From positions 90,944-154,943 of the forward strand of contig JAIOAX010000007.1 of the NCBI GenBank assembly GCA_019873645.1: 64,000 nt of DNA, read 5' to 3'. The position numbers and the translations under genes are program-made. A model generated the notes under the pieces. It did not search any database, was not told the DNA's origin, and was given only the letters and a program-made list of their open reading frames with translations. Shown here piece after piece: positions 45,324 through 54,786 of this stretch (position 1 is its first letter; every line of letters begins with the position of its first letter). Source of the stretch: Chloroflexota bacterium. GTDB lineage: Bacteria > Chloroflexota > Anaerolineae > B4-G1 > SLSP01.

Positions 45324-47870
45324 ATGAGTACACCGGTCATCTGTAGCATTGTCGCTAAAAATTACCTGGCCCAGGCACGCTGTCTAACCGAATCATTCCT
45401 TGAACAGCATCCTGAAGGCCGAGTTTTTATGTTGCTAGTTGATCGGCCTGATGGTTATTTTGATCCACGCGCGGAGCATTTCACGACCGTGTTGGTTGAG
45501 GACATCGGCATCCCTCAGTTTGAGGCCCTGACCTTTCGCTATACTTTGTTGGAGTTAAGCACTGCTGTCAAACCTTTCTTTCTGAAGTATTTGTTTGCAA
45601 CGTATGCGCCAGAGGCGCTTTGTTATTTTGACCCAGATATTTATTTCTATTATCCATTGGATGCGCTTTGGGAGCATTTTCAAAACCATGCAATTGTATT
45701 GACACCCCATCTTACCGGCCCATTGGATGAAATCCATAATCCTGATGAATTGTCCATTTTGCGTTCCGGCGTTTACAATCTGGGTTTTATCGGATTAGCA
45801 CGCCAGGCTGCGGTGATGGAATTTCTCGATTGGTGGGCTGCTAAACTGACCCGGTATTGTGTTATCAATCATGATCGTGGATTCTTTGTTGACCAACGCT
45901 GGATAGACCTTGTTCCAGGGCGTTTCCCTGGTGTTTATATTGAACAGGACCCCGGTTGTAACGTAGCATATTGGAACCTTTATCACCGTGAAGTTGTTTG
46001 TGAAGACGGTAAATGGCTTGTCAACGGCGTTCCCTTGAAGTTCTTTCATTTTAGCGGCTTTTCTCCTGATCATCCAGATGTTCTTTCCAAATACCAGGAC
46101 CGTTACGAATTTGCCGATCTCCCACAGGTGTATCCGCTGTTTGCTGCATACCGGCAGCGCTTGCTATCTCAGGGGTATGATGAGGTTAAGTCCTGGCCGA
46201 ATGTCTTTTATCCCGTCAAAGTGAACGGAGTTGTCATTCCTGACGCCGCGCGCCATCTATGGCGTGGATATGAAATTCAAGATCCGACATGGAACCCTTT
46301 TGGCAATGAGGCGTCTGATAGCTCTTTCTTGACAGCGTTGTTGTCCTGGCTGGATGAACCGGTGGATGAAGGAAAACCTCTACTTACCCGGCTGGCTATA
46401 GCGGTGTATCAACAACAAGCCGAGCTGCAGCAACTTTTCCCTGATGTATGGGGGCGTGACCGGGTGGCCTATGCGCGCTGGTACGTGACCTCGGTGGAGA
46501 AAACCTTCCAATTCGACTCACATTTTGTAGAAGCGATGGCACGTTCTTTAGAGACAGATACCAATCCCCGGGCGCGTGCTTACCAGGGGATTACACGTTG
46601 GCTTTTTGCAATTGGACTTGGTCCGCACCTTGAGCGGATATTAGGTGCCCAGCTTGTGGACCGTATTCGTGATTTCTTTGTGCTACGCAGTTCCAATCGC
46701 CCTCCAGCATCTCGCCTGTTGCCTGAGACAACTAAGCCCTTGGCTAAGAGGCGGCCTGTAGCGCGGCAAGGTGTCAACATCATCGGCTATCTGTGTGACG
46801 AAACCGGCGTGGGGGAAAGTGTACGTGCCACGATGCGCGCTTTGGGTTCGCAAGGTTTTCCTCTGGCATGGACGATGGTGAAGAGCAATCATGCCCGTCA
46901 AAATGATCGTTCGGTACTTAGTATGCCTCAAGGACATCCTTTTGGAGTGAACCTGTTTTATGTGAATGCCGACCAAATGATGAATGTATATCATGAACTG
47001 GGGCCGGCGTTCTTTGCAGGAAAATATAACATTGCCTACTGGGCCTGGGAACTCGATCGTTTCCCGATTGAATGGTATGATCGCTTCCGGTATCTTGATG
47101 AAATCTGGGTAGGCAGCCGTTTTGTGCAGAACACTCTGGCCCACGTTGCACCGTTGCCGGTAGTGATCATGGGTGTAGGGATAGATCGTATGCCGACATC
47201 TGCGATCACGCGCGCACAGTTAGGTCTACCGGAAGATCGTTTCCTGTTCTTTTTTGCTTATGATACCCTTAGTATCATTGAACGTAAGAATCCCTATGCT
47301 GTAATTGAAGCTTATCGGCGTGCTTTTGGACCGGACTTTGCAGGTGTTCAACTGGTCATCAAGGTGACGAAATTAGAACAATTCCCTGAACATGCGGCGC
47401 GCCTTCGAGCTGAAATGGCTGATGTCGGTGGGATACTGATTGATCATTATCTCGACCGACCGGAACTGGACGGGTTGTTCCAGGCATGTGATACCTACGT
47501 CTCGTTGCACCGCTCTGAAGGCTTTGGGATGACATTGGCAGAGGCGATGTGCATGGGGAAGCCCGTAATTGCTACCGATTACTCCGGAAATACAGATTTT
47601 ATGAATGTGGCAAACAGTTATCCTGTGGCTTATACTTTAGTCGAGTTGGATAAAGACTATGGGCCTTACCAAAAAGGACAGCGCTGGGCCGAGCCGGATG
47701 TGGATCATGCGGCATTGCTCATGCGTCACGTCTTTGAACACTATGACGAGGCGCAAGCCAAGGGATTGCGTGCAGCAGCGGATATTGCGGCCTGGTATGG
47801 ACGTGAGGCGATGGCGCAGAAGATGATCGCGCGGTTGAAACTGGTATCTCAGAAAAACAGTCAGCCGTAA
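45324..47870 (+). CDS. Dual glycosyltransferase: N-terminal nucleotide-sugar transferase fold plus C-terminal GT4
   Basis: ICSIVAKNYLAQARCLTESFLEQHPEGRVFMLLVD...ALCYFDPDIYFYYPLDALWEHF (DxD); C-terminal TYVSLHRSEGFGMTLAEAMCMGKPVIATDYSGNTDFMN. Confidence 0.87.
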   Translation: MSTPVICSIVAKNYLAQARCLTESFLEQHPEGRVFMLLVDRPDGYFDPRAEHFTTVLVEDIGIPQFEALTFRYTLLELSTAVKPFFLKYLFATYAPEALCYFDPDIYFYYPLDALWEHFQNHAIVLTPHLTGPLDEIHNPDELSILRSGVYNLGFIGLARQAAVMEFLDWWAAKLTRYCVINHDRGFFVDQRWIDLVPGRFPGVYIEQDPGCNVAYWNLYHREVVCEDGKWLVNGVPLKFFHFSGFSPDHPDVLSKYQDRYEFADLPQVYPLFAAYRQRLLSQGYDEVKSWPNVFYPVKVNGVVIPDAARHLWRGYEIQDPTWNPFGNEASDSSFLTALLSWLDEPVDEGKPLLTRLAIAVYQQQAELQQLFPDVWGRDRVAYARWYVTSVEKTFQFDSHFVEAMARSLETDTNPRARAYQGITRWLFAIGLGPHLERILGAQLVDRIRDFFVLRSSNRPPASRLLPETTKPLAKRRPVARQGVNIIGYLCDETGVGESVRATMRALGSQGFPLAWTMVKSNHARQNDRSVLSMPQGHPFGVNLFYVNADQMMNVYHELGPAFFAGKYNIAYWAWELDRFPIEWYDRFRYLDEIWVGSRFVQNTLAHVAPLPVVIMGVGIDRMPTSAITRAQLGLPEDRFLFFFAYDTLSIIERKNPYAVIEAYRRAFGPDFAGVQLVIKVTKLEQFPEHAARLRAEMADVGGILIDHYLDRPELDGLFQACDTYVSLHRSEGFGMTLAEAMCMGKPVIATDYSGNTDFMNVANSYPVAYTLVELDKDYGPYQKGQRWAEPDVDHAALLMRHVFEHYDEAQAKGLRAAADIAAWYGREAMAQKMIARLKLVSQKNSQP

Positions 47871-47877
47871 CCTGAAC

Positions 47878-49062
47878 ATGAAACTTGCTATTGTAGTGCC
47901 CCGTTATGGCCCGAACATTGTCGGCGGTGCGGAGAGCTTTGCCCGGCAGTTGGCCGAACACTTGCCTGCTCCTGAATTTGATGTGCAGGTGCTGACCACT
48001 TGCACTGACGATTTGAGTACTGGCGAGAACGTTTATCCACCAGGATGCACACGCTTAAATGGGGTATGGGTCCGGCGTTTCCCGATTGATACTCGATTTC
48101 GAGATACAGCGCGTTTTCATGCTCTTAACCGTAAACTGGCGATGGAAGCCTCGCTTAGTGTAGATGAGCAATATGCCTGGATTGACAATAACATCCACAG
48201 TCCTGCACTTTACGCCTATCTCATACAGTATGGAGAAATGTTTGATCTACTCTTGTTTATTCCTTATCTGTATGGTATAACATTTTACGGCAGCATTTTG
48301 CATCCTCATAAAACTGTGCTCTGGCCTTGCCTGCACAATGAACCTTTCGCCTATTTCCTCGAAACTCGCTTAATGTTGACTTCTTGTCGTGGTGTGATGT
48401 TTAACAGCCAGCCAGAACTTATGCTGGCCAGTGAGCGTTTGTGTTTGAAACTACCACGCCCGGCCATTGTCGGTGGGGGGATAGAAATACGGCCGGCCGA
48501 TGGACAGCGTTTTCGGAGAAAATGGGGCTTGACTGCCCCTTTTTTACTCTATGCCGGTCGGATCACTGCGGCTAAGAATGTAGAAGAGCTGATGAATTTT
48601 TTTATATACTACAAACAACAATATCCTGGACCGCTGAAATTGGTCTTTATGGGTGAAGGCGAACTATCGTTACCCGCGCACCCCGATTTGTTAAGGATCG
48701 GCTTTCAGCGTGAAGAGGACAAACTTGATGTGTATGCGGCTGCAACGGCTCTGGTGCAACCTTCATTGATGGAAAGCTTCTCTATTGTTATGATGGAATC
48801 GTGGTCTACCGGCGTCCCGGTGTTAGTGCATGGCGATTGTGACGTCACACGTTATCATGTTATGCGTAGCAATGGCGGGTTGTACTATACTAATTTTGTA
48901 GAGTTCGCGGGTGCGCTTGATTGGTTGCTGGCGCACCCTGCTGAACGCGCGCGCATGGGGGCGCTGGGCCGCGCTTATGTGCAGCGTGAGTATAGTTGGG
49001 AGACGGTGATGGGCCGCTTCCGTGAAGCAACGGCGCTTTGGTATGATGTAAGCCCGACTTAA
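47878..49062 (+). CDS. Glycosyltransferase family 4
   Basis: LAIVVPRYGPNIVGGAESFARQLAEHLP; PFLLYAGRITAAKNVEELMNFF; ALVQPSLMESFSIVMMESWSTGVPVLVHGDCDVTRYH. Confidence 0.9.
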   Translation: MKLAIVVPRYGPNIVGGAESFARQLAEHLPAPEFDVQVLTTCTDDLSTGENVYPPGCTRLNGVWVRRFPIDTRFRDTARFHALNRKLAMEASLSVDEQYAWIDNNIHSPALYAYLIQYGEMFDLLLFIPYLYGITFYGSILHPHKTVLWPCLHNEPFAYFLETRLMLTSCRGVMFNSQPELMLASERLCLKLPRPAIVGGGIEIRPADGQRFRRKWGLTAPFLLYAGRITAAKNVEELMNFFIYYKQQYPGPLKLVFMGEGELSLPAHPDLLRIGFQREEDKLDVYAAATALVQPSLMESFSIVMMESWSTGVPVLVHGDCDVTRYHVMRSNGGLYYTNFVEFAGALDWLLAHPAERARMGALGRAYVQREYSWETVMGRFREATALWYDVSPT

Positions 49063-49098
49063 AAACCATTATCCTTGAAAACTTTTGTGGGAAATAAA

Positions 49099-50109
49099 AT
49101 GAGTAAGAGAATTTGGCAAGTGCGTAAATGGTTGATAGACAAGTTCATTCAAATCATAGGGCGGTGGGAAACCCCGGTGGCCAACCCCGCAGATATTTAT
49201 TACAGCTACAAACTTATTTTGGGACGTGATCCTGATGATGAAGGGTGGTAGCAATGGTTAACTTATGCTGAGGCTGGTATGACACGCAATGAACTGGCTA
49301 CCACCTTTCTCAATTGTCCAGAATTCCGTAACCGACAACGTACAGCGCAGAATGTACGGGTTGAGCTAGACGATTTTGTGATGTACGTAGACTCTACTGA
49401 CGCCGATATTGGTCAGGTTATTATCCGTGAGAAAGATTATGAACCTCATGTCACAACTACCCTTTGCCGGCAATTCAAAGCAGAACATACTTTTCTGGAT
49501 ATTGGCGCCAATATGGGCTGGTTCACATTATTGGCCGCTACACGTTTAACTCGTGGAAAAGTGATTGCTGTAGAACCAAACTATCGCAATCTTCAACTGT
49601 TGTACCAGAGTGCATTGGTCAATGGGTTAAGTAACATTACTTTCCTCCCTTATGCAGCCTCGGATGGTTTTAGAATTCTACAGCTCATCTCTGGCGTTTC
49701 CAATGGCCGTGTTATGACAATCGAGAATGTCCATGAGGTATGTGAATATGTGCCGGCTGTGCCGTTAGGAGTATTATTGCGGGATGAACCGCGGCTGGAT
49801 ATTGTTAAAATAGATATTGAAGGTTATGAAGGGATAGCCCTGATGGGAATGTGCGATCTGATAGCTAAACATCGTCCAATCATAGTATCGGAGTTTCATC
49901 CCCAAATGATGCGTCTCTCCAATCTCGATCCAGAGACTTACTTGCGCCAGTTAGTGGCCTGGGGCTATCATCTGGCTGTGATTGAATCGGATGGCACAGA
50001 GTTACCGGCGAGTGACCCAAAAGAAATTCTAAAGTATTGGGAAGATATGAATCGCCGATTTAACCTGACCGGAGAAGGGCATCTGGATATTCTGGCCAGG
50101 CCAATCTAG
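49099..50109 (+). pseudogene. DUF4214-like plus FkbM-type methyltransferase gene interrupted by an in-frame TAG at 49249-49251
   Basis: ATG 49099: MSKRIWQVRKWLIDKFIQIIGRWETPVANPADIYYSYKLILGRDPDDEGW*QWLTYAEAGMTRNELATTFLNCPEFRNRQR, same frame as the 49279 ORF. Confidence 0.8.
49279..50109 (+). CDS. FkbM-family methyltransferase (downstream open part of the interrupted gene)
   Basis: FLDIGANMGWFTLLAATRLTRGKVIAVEPNYRNLQLLYQSALVNGLSNITFLPYAA...LDIVKIDIEGYEGIALMGM. Confidence 0.85.
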   Translation: MTRNELATTFLNCPEFRNRQRTAQNVRVELDDFVMYVDSTDADIGQVIIREKDYEPHVTTTLCRQFKAEHTFLDIGANMGWFTLLAATRLTRGKVIAVEPNYRNLQLLYQSALVNGLSNITFLPYAASDGFRILQLISGVSNGRVMTIENVHEVCEYVPAVPLGVLLRDEPRLDIVKIDIEGYEGIALMGMCDLIAKHRPIIVSEFHPQMMRLSNLDPETYLRQLVAWGYHLAVIESDGTELPASDPKEILKYWEDMNRRFNLTGEGHLDILARPI

Positions 50110-50132
50110 TGCAACCGGAGATTTGAATATTT

Positions 50133-51206
50133 ATGCAATCTATACGCGCTATTCACCAAATTGCCCCCGGCTTTTCCTCCGGCGACGCCATCGGCAATCA
50201 AATGGCGAAGATGCGGACGATTTTCCGCGCATGGGGATATGATTCTCAGGTGTACGCGCCTGTGCGCGACTTGCGACTTGATGATCCCGGCCTCGATCCT
50301 GCCGAATATATATCGCATCCCCAGAATGTGTTGATTTACCACTACTCTACCTATACGCCTCTCAGTGCCTGGGTTAACAGTTTACCTGACTTTGTGATCT
50401 GTTATTCGCATAATGTGACCCCGCCGGAGTTTTTTATGCCTTATGATGCTGATTTTGCGGCGCGTTTGGCGTTAGGGAGACAAGATATAGCCCAATTCAA
50501 AGATCGTCCATGTGCCTGGGCGGCTTCGGAATACAATCGTGCGGATATGCTTGCCGCAGGATTCCGGCATGTTGATATTATGCCCCTCTTTCTGCATTTT
50601 GAAGATCTGCAAGTGGCCGGACAAAGCGCCGAAGCGCAAAAAATCGTGAATATGTATGCTGACGGTTGGGTTAACTGGCTGTTTGTGGGACGCCTGGTTC
50701 CCAACAAGCGTCAGGATGACATCATGCGCGCTTTTGCATATTATCATCGTTGCATCAATGCCCACTCGCGTCTTTTCCTGGTCGGCTCGGATGGTAATCT
50801 ACCGGCTTACCGTGCCGACCTGGAGTGGTTGGCCGAGCGGATTGCCCCAGAGCATATTTATCTGCCCGGTGCGGTAAGCCTGGAAGCGCTGGCCGGATAT
50901 TACCGGGCGGCTTCTGTTTTTGTGAGCATGAGTGAGCATGAAGGCTTTGGCATTCCTCTCATTGAAGCCATGATATTTGACCTACCGGTCGTGGCCTTCA
51001 AAGCAGCGGCAATCCCAGATACGTTGGGACAGGCTGGCATATTAATCAACCGCAAGGAGTATGCTGTGATTGCTGAACTGGTAGATTTGTTGATGCGGGA
51101 CACTTCCTTGCGTCAGCAGATTATTGCGCAACAGCGTGTGCGTGTGGAGGAACTTTCCCCGGCTCGTGCCGAAGTAACGTTGCGTGAGTTACTTGAGCGT
51201 TTGTGA
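50133..51206 (+). CDS. Glycosyltransferase family 4 (paralogue of 52890..53963)
   Basis: VICYSHNVTPPEFF, SEYNRADMLAAGFRHV, WLFVGRLVPNKRQDDIMRAFAYYH, SEHEGFGIPLIEAMIFDLPVVAFKAAAIPDTLG. Confidence 0.9.
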   Translation: MQSIRAIHQIAPGFSSGDAIGNQMAKMRTIFRAWGYDSQVYAPVRDLRLDDPGLDPAEYISHPQNVLIYHYSTYTPLSAWVNSLPDFVICYSHNVTPPEFFMPYDADFAARLALGRQDIAQFKDRPCAWAASEYNRADMLAAGFRHVDIMPLFLHFEDLQVAGQSAEAQKIVNMYADGWVNWLFVGRLVPNKRQDDIMRAFAYYHRCINAHSRLFLVGSDGNLPAYRADLEWLAERIAPEHIYLPGAVSLEALAGYYRAASVFVSMSEHEGFGIPLIEAMIFDLPVVAFKAAAIPDTLGQAGILINRKEYAVIAELVDLLMRDTSLRQQIIAQQRVRVEELSPARAEVTLRELLERL

Positions 51207-51239
51207 TAAATATTAAGGATTCCTTGCAGGCTGGTGTTT

Positions 51240-51707
51240 ATGAGTAATCAAGATGACCTGTGTGATGTCATTGAAGTCCGCACTCCTGATATTGATGCGG
51301 AGGCCATTATGCGCCAGATACGCACCGCTATCCAGGAGCGCCGTGTAGCCTCTGGACTAGAAACGGCAGAGTTTGATGTTTTAGCAAAGGGAGTGCTTGT
51401 ACAACCAACCCTGGCTGACCTGCGCCGTGATTTGGAACGCTTAGCCGAGACCATGCGACATGGTGATATAGAGATGTTCCTCAGCGATGTGCGTCCTTCG
51501 CCTGTCAGGGGTTTGATTCAACGTTTCCGTGCCATTGTGCATAAGGCGATCTTGTTCTACGTCAATCGCCTGGCTGCGCGCCAGGCAATGACCGATCGTC
51601 AGGTACTTTCGACACTCAGGACGGCTTTTCACTTAATTGCAGCCCAGCAGGCGCGCATTGAGGCATTGGAGCGTGCATCTAAGGCAGCAGATGAGACAAC
51701 CGGGTAA
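51240..51707 (+). CDS. Uncharacterised protein carrying one copy of the locus motif plus C-terminal coiled coil
   Basis: SPVRGLIQRFRAIVHKAILFYVNRLAARQAMTDRQVL; flanked by GT4 genes. Confidence 0.75.
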   Translation: MSNQDDLCDVIEVRTPDIDAEAIMRQIRTAIQERRVASGLETAEFDVLAKGVLVQPTLADLRRDLERLAETMRHGDIEMFLSDVRPSPVRGLIQRFRAIVHKAILFYVNRLAARQAMTDRQVLSTLRTAFHLIAAQQARIEALERASKAADETTG

Positions 51708-51732
51708 CATCAGTGATATGATCTGAGAGGAT

Positions 51733-52893
51733 ATGCTAAACCTCTGGACCCCCTCAGAACAAGCCTATATCGCCCGCCTCTACGCCCTGGCGGATGTGAC
51801 CGACCGGGCGTACGCGGTGCGCTCCATGATCCCATTGCTTGGTCCCCTGGTCGTCTGGCTGCGACGTAACCTGACTACCCATCTGCGTGAAGCCTATTTT
51901 GACCCTATCGTAGAACGGCAAGTTCTGTTCAACCGCAAGCTGGCCGATGCGTTGTGCGCCGCCTGGCAATTTCTCAAGGAACGGGCAGTTGATGAAGGGA
52001 ATCATTTCGTTGCTCCTGAAGTACAACGCAGTGCGGCGGCGCGTGAGCTGCTGGAACAGGCGACCATGGCTGCCGCAGCGATGACGGTGTTCAATGCCCT
52101 GTTGTGGGCCGGGCCTTTGCCGGAGTATGGTGAATGTCTGGGAAAGGCGTTTTATCAAGCTTTGTATGCTGCCAGTCTGGCAAGTATGTCTCCGGTGAGT
52201 GAGACTCAAAAAAAGGCGAACCTGCAATTGTTGGAAAACATCCGGCAGTTGGCTCAAAAGATAGAGGCCCGGCCACGCTGGATGGCAAAATTCTACACCG
52301 AATCTCTCGTCCCCGATGTGATGCTCCGGGATTATCGGGTCCATTCATCCAAGCGGTTTATCGGCCCATTGATTGGCTGGTTGCGTTGTCGCCTGACTGC
52401 ACATTTGAAGGAAGCCTACCTTGACCCGACTTTGGAGCGCCAGGTTACATTCAATCGGCGGTTTCAAGCTGCATTGCACGATGCGACCGCACTTGAACGG
52501 GCCTCTGTGACCCGGTTGCGAGTTGCCGCCGACACGGTGGTTTGCCCCTATCGTGTATGTTCTTCGGTTCCCTTGCTCGGTCTGCTCATCGTCTGGCTGC
52601 GCCGTTGGTTGACCGCGCATATAGATGTACCTTACATAATCCCTATCCTTGAACGGCAGGCTGCGTTTAACCGCACCGCCGTCGAAGTCCTGGCGTTGAT
52701 TCAGCAACAGGCGGCCGACTTGCGCGGCTGCGAATCCGCTGTCGGTTCTTTGTTTGAACTGGCGTATGATCTGGCAGAATTGCAGGCGCGGGTAGAGTCG
52801 CTGACTCAAACGGCAGATGCGCAAGAGGAATTCAACACGTTGGTTGGGGAGCTGGTTTCCCGGATGCAAACCTGGATTGCGGAGGTCGGGTGA
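51733..52893 (+). CDS. Uncharacterised protein with three copies of the 44-residue motif
   Basis: Copies at nt 51811-51942, 52333-52464 and 52549-52680, each 44 codons; open frame overlapping the next GT4 start. Confidence 0.8.
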   Translation: MLNLWTPSEQAYIARLYALADVTDRAYAVRSMIPLLGPLVVWLRRNLTTHLREAYFDPIVERQVLFNRKLADALCAAWQFLKERAVDEGNHFVAPEVQRSAAARELLEQATMAAAAMTVFNALLWAGPLPEYGECLGKAFYQALYAASLASMSPVSETQKKANLQLLENIRQLAQKIEARPRWMAKFYTESLVPDVMLRDYRVHSSKRFIGPLIGWLRCRLTAHLKEAYLDPTLERQVTFNRRFQAALHDATALERASVTRLRVAADTVVCPYRVCSSVPLLGLLIVWLRRWLTAHIDVPYIIPILERQAAFNRTAVEVLALIQQQAADLRGCESAVGSLFELAYDLAELQARVESLTQTADAQEEFNTLVGELVSRMQTWIAEVG

Positions 52894-53963
52894 TGCTGAC
52901 GCGCCTGTGCCAGTTTGCCCCGGCCATCAACCGGGGCGATGCGATGAGCCGTCAGGCCATCGAGATGCATCGCGCCGCCGAGTCTCTGGGTGTGACGGCG
53001 GCGCTGTTTGAATTTGGGCAAGGGGATGATCGCTCTGTTCCGGTGCAACTGTACACGGACTACCGGTCGCGTCCGGGTGACGTGATCATATTGCATTACG
53101 GCGGACGGCGGCATTATGAGGATTGGGTTGCACGCTTGCCGGGGCGCGTTTTTATCTACTCCCACAATGTTACCCCACCTCACTTTTATGAACGCATTGG
53201 CTTCCCCTGGGGCGAAGCGCTCTATCGTGGGCGTGATACATTGGCGGCCCTGGCGCATTTAGGCGGCCTGGCGGTCTCTGAATACAATCGCCGCGACATG
53301 CTGCGCGCGGGTTTTCGGGAAGTGACCGTTCTGCCGCTCATCCTGGACTTCGACACGCTACTTGCGGCGTCGCACACCGCTGAGGCGCAGGCCATCGTGG
53401 CACAATACCGGCAAGTGGGGACAATGAACTGGCTGCACGTGGGACGACTGGCGCCGAACAAACGCATCGAAGATATTGTGCGCGCCTTTTACGTTTATCA
53501 TACAACGCTCAACCCCAACTCGCGCTTGTTTCTGGTTGGCTCGGACAAGGACATGGAAGGCTACACACAACCGTTGCGGCGCTGGGTCGAAGCCCTGGGC
53601 ATTGCATCGGCCGTCATCTTCACCGGACGGGTGAGTGATGCTGAACTGGGCGGCTATTACGCATTGGCCGACCTGTATGTGTGCTTGAGCGCCCATGAAG
53701 GCTTCTGCATTCCGCTGGTTGAGGCGATGTTGCATCGTGTGCCCGTCATTGCGCTGCGTGGCACGGCGGTCACCGAGACGATGGGGCCTGCCGGCATTCT
53801 GGTGGATACACCGGACCCACGATTGATTGCACAAATTGCATATTTGTTGTACGATGATTCCAGGTATCGAGAAGCTATCATCGCCGGGCAGTTAACGCAG
53901 GCGCAGGTATGGCGCCCGGAATGCGCGCTTGAAGCGTTTTGGAAGTGGATACGAGAGCAATAG
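52890..53963 (+). CDS. Glycosyltransferase family 4 (paralogue of 50133..51206)
   Basis: VFIYSHNVTPPHFY, SEYNRRDMLRAGFREV, WLHVGRLAPNKRIEDIVRAFYVYH, SAHEGFCIPLVEAMLHRVPVIALRGTAVTETMG. Confidence 0.9.
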   Translation: MMLTRLCQFAPAINRGDAMSRQAIEMHRAAESLGVTAALFEFGQGDDRSVPVQLYTDYRSRPGDVIILHYGGRRHYEDWVARLPGRVFIYSHNVTPPHFYERIGFPWGEALYRGRDTLAALAHLGGLAVSEYNRRDMLRAGFREVTVLPLILDFDTLLAASHTAEAQAIVAQYRQVGTMNWLHVGRLAPNKRIEDIVRAFYVYHTTLNPNSRLFLVGSDKDMEGYTQPLRRWVEALGIASAVIFTGRVSDAELGGYYALADLYVCLSAHEGFCIPLVEAMLHRVPVIALRGTAVTETMGPAGILVDTPDPRLIAQIAYLLYDDSRYREAIIAGQLTQAQVWRPECALEAFWKWIREQ

Positions 53964-53999
53964 AAATTACTAGAAGATGACAGATCCGGCGCCAGGTTA

Positions 54000-54764
54000 T
54001 TGGAGTACGATCATGATAATGAACAAAACTATTGCCCCTCTTCTGAGAAGCTTGCCTCTGGGACTAATGCTCACCGGATTACTCTTCCTGATGATGGCGA
54101 TGATGGTTACAGTTACTGGCGTATTCCTATGCCGTTTGGCTTTTTGCGTGTTGTGCCAGGTTTTGGCAGCTTGCGAGCCCCGGGGCGATTATGGCAAATT
54201 GGACTCTTTGCCATTTCTATAATAAGTGGTGTAACAATATGGCGGCTGTTGGAACAGTTCAACTCCAAGGTCGCGGCTTTGCTTTGCATGGGCGTGGGGG
54301 TGGCGGTTGTTTCTTGCTTACGAGCTAGCCCGTCTCAATCTGCGGCGACGGTGTTGATCCCACCAGTATGTCCCTGGATGCACGAAACATTGCCGGCCGA
54401 TGCAGTGTTATTACATGCACCCTGGGTGCTAGAGGGTAAAGTGGAAGATGGCATCTTTGTATGGCCGGATGCGGAGAAGATGTTTTGTGCCATCTATCAT
54501 CGGAGGAAAATCGTTAATGGTTCATTGGCTTATATGCCGCCGGAACAACAAGCCCTTCAACAGTGTTTGGTACATTTCCCAAGTGAGCAGGCCATGGATT
54601 GTGTGCATAGAGTAGGGATAACGCATATTTTGATAGATCGCAAGGATATTCCTGGAGATTTGAGCCGCCAGCTTAATGATCCAGGTGAATTACTCAGATT
54701 GGGGCTTGTAGAGTTGTATCGTGACGGGACACATATACTCTATTCTGTAAGCAAAGAAATGTGA
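54000..54764 (+). pseudogene. Probable 5'-truncated remnant of a multi-TM GT39/YfhO-like protein (C-terminal part only)
   Basis: PMPFGFLRVVPGFGSLRAPGRLWQIGLFAISIISGVTIWRLL plus soluble tail (LPADAVLLHAPWVLEGK...KIVNGSLAYMPPEQQALQQCLVHFPSEQAMDCVHRVGITHILIDR) is typical of the C-terminal portion; no upstream TM region; no good ATG start. Confidence 0.6.
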
Positions 54765-54786
54765 TGAAATGTCAAGGAGGTTCCTT

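Noticed and set aside
45324-47870. Additional copy of the 44-residue motif in the dual GT protein
   Set aside because: A YARWYV-like stretch is present but the GPLI...FR core is missing.
53977-54222. 81-aa hydrophobic ORF (MTDPAPGYWSTIMIMNKTIAPLLRSLPLGLML...) as a real small membrane protein
   Set aside because: Out of frame with the better-supported GT39/YfhO-like remnant that overlaps it; likely incidental.
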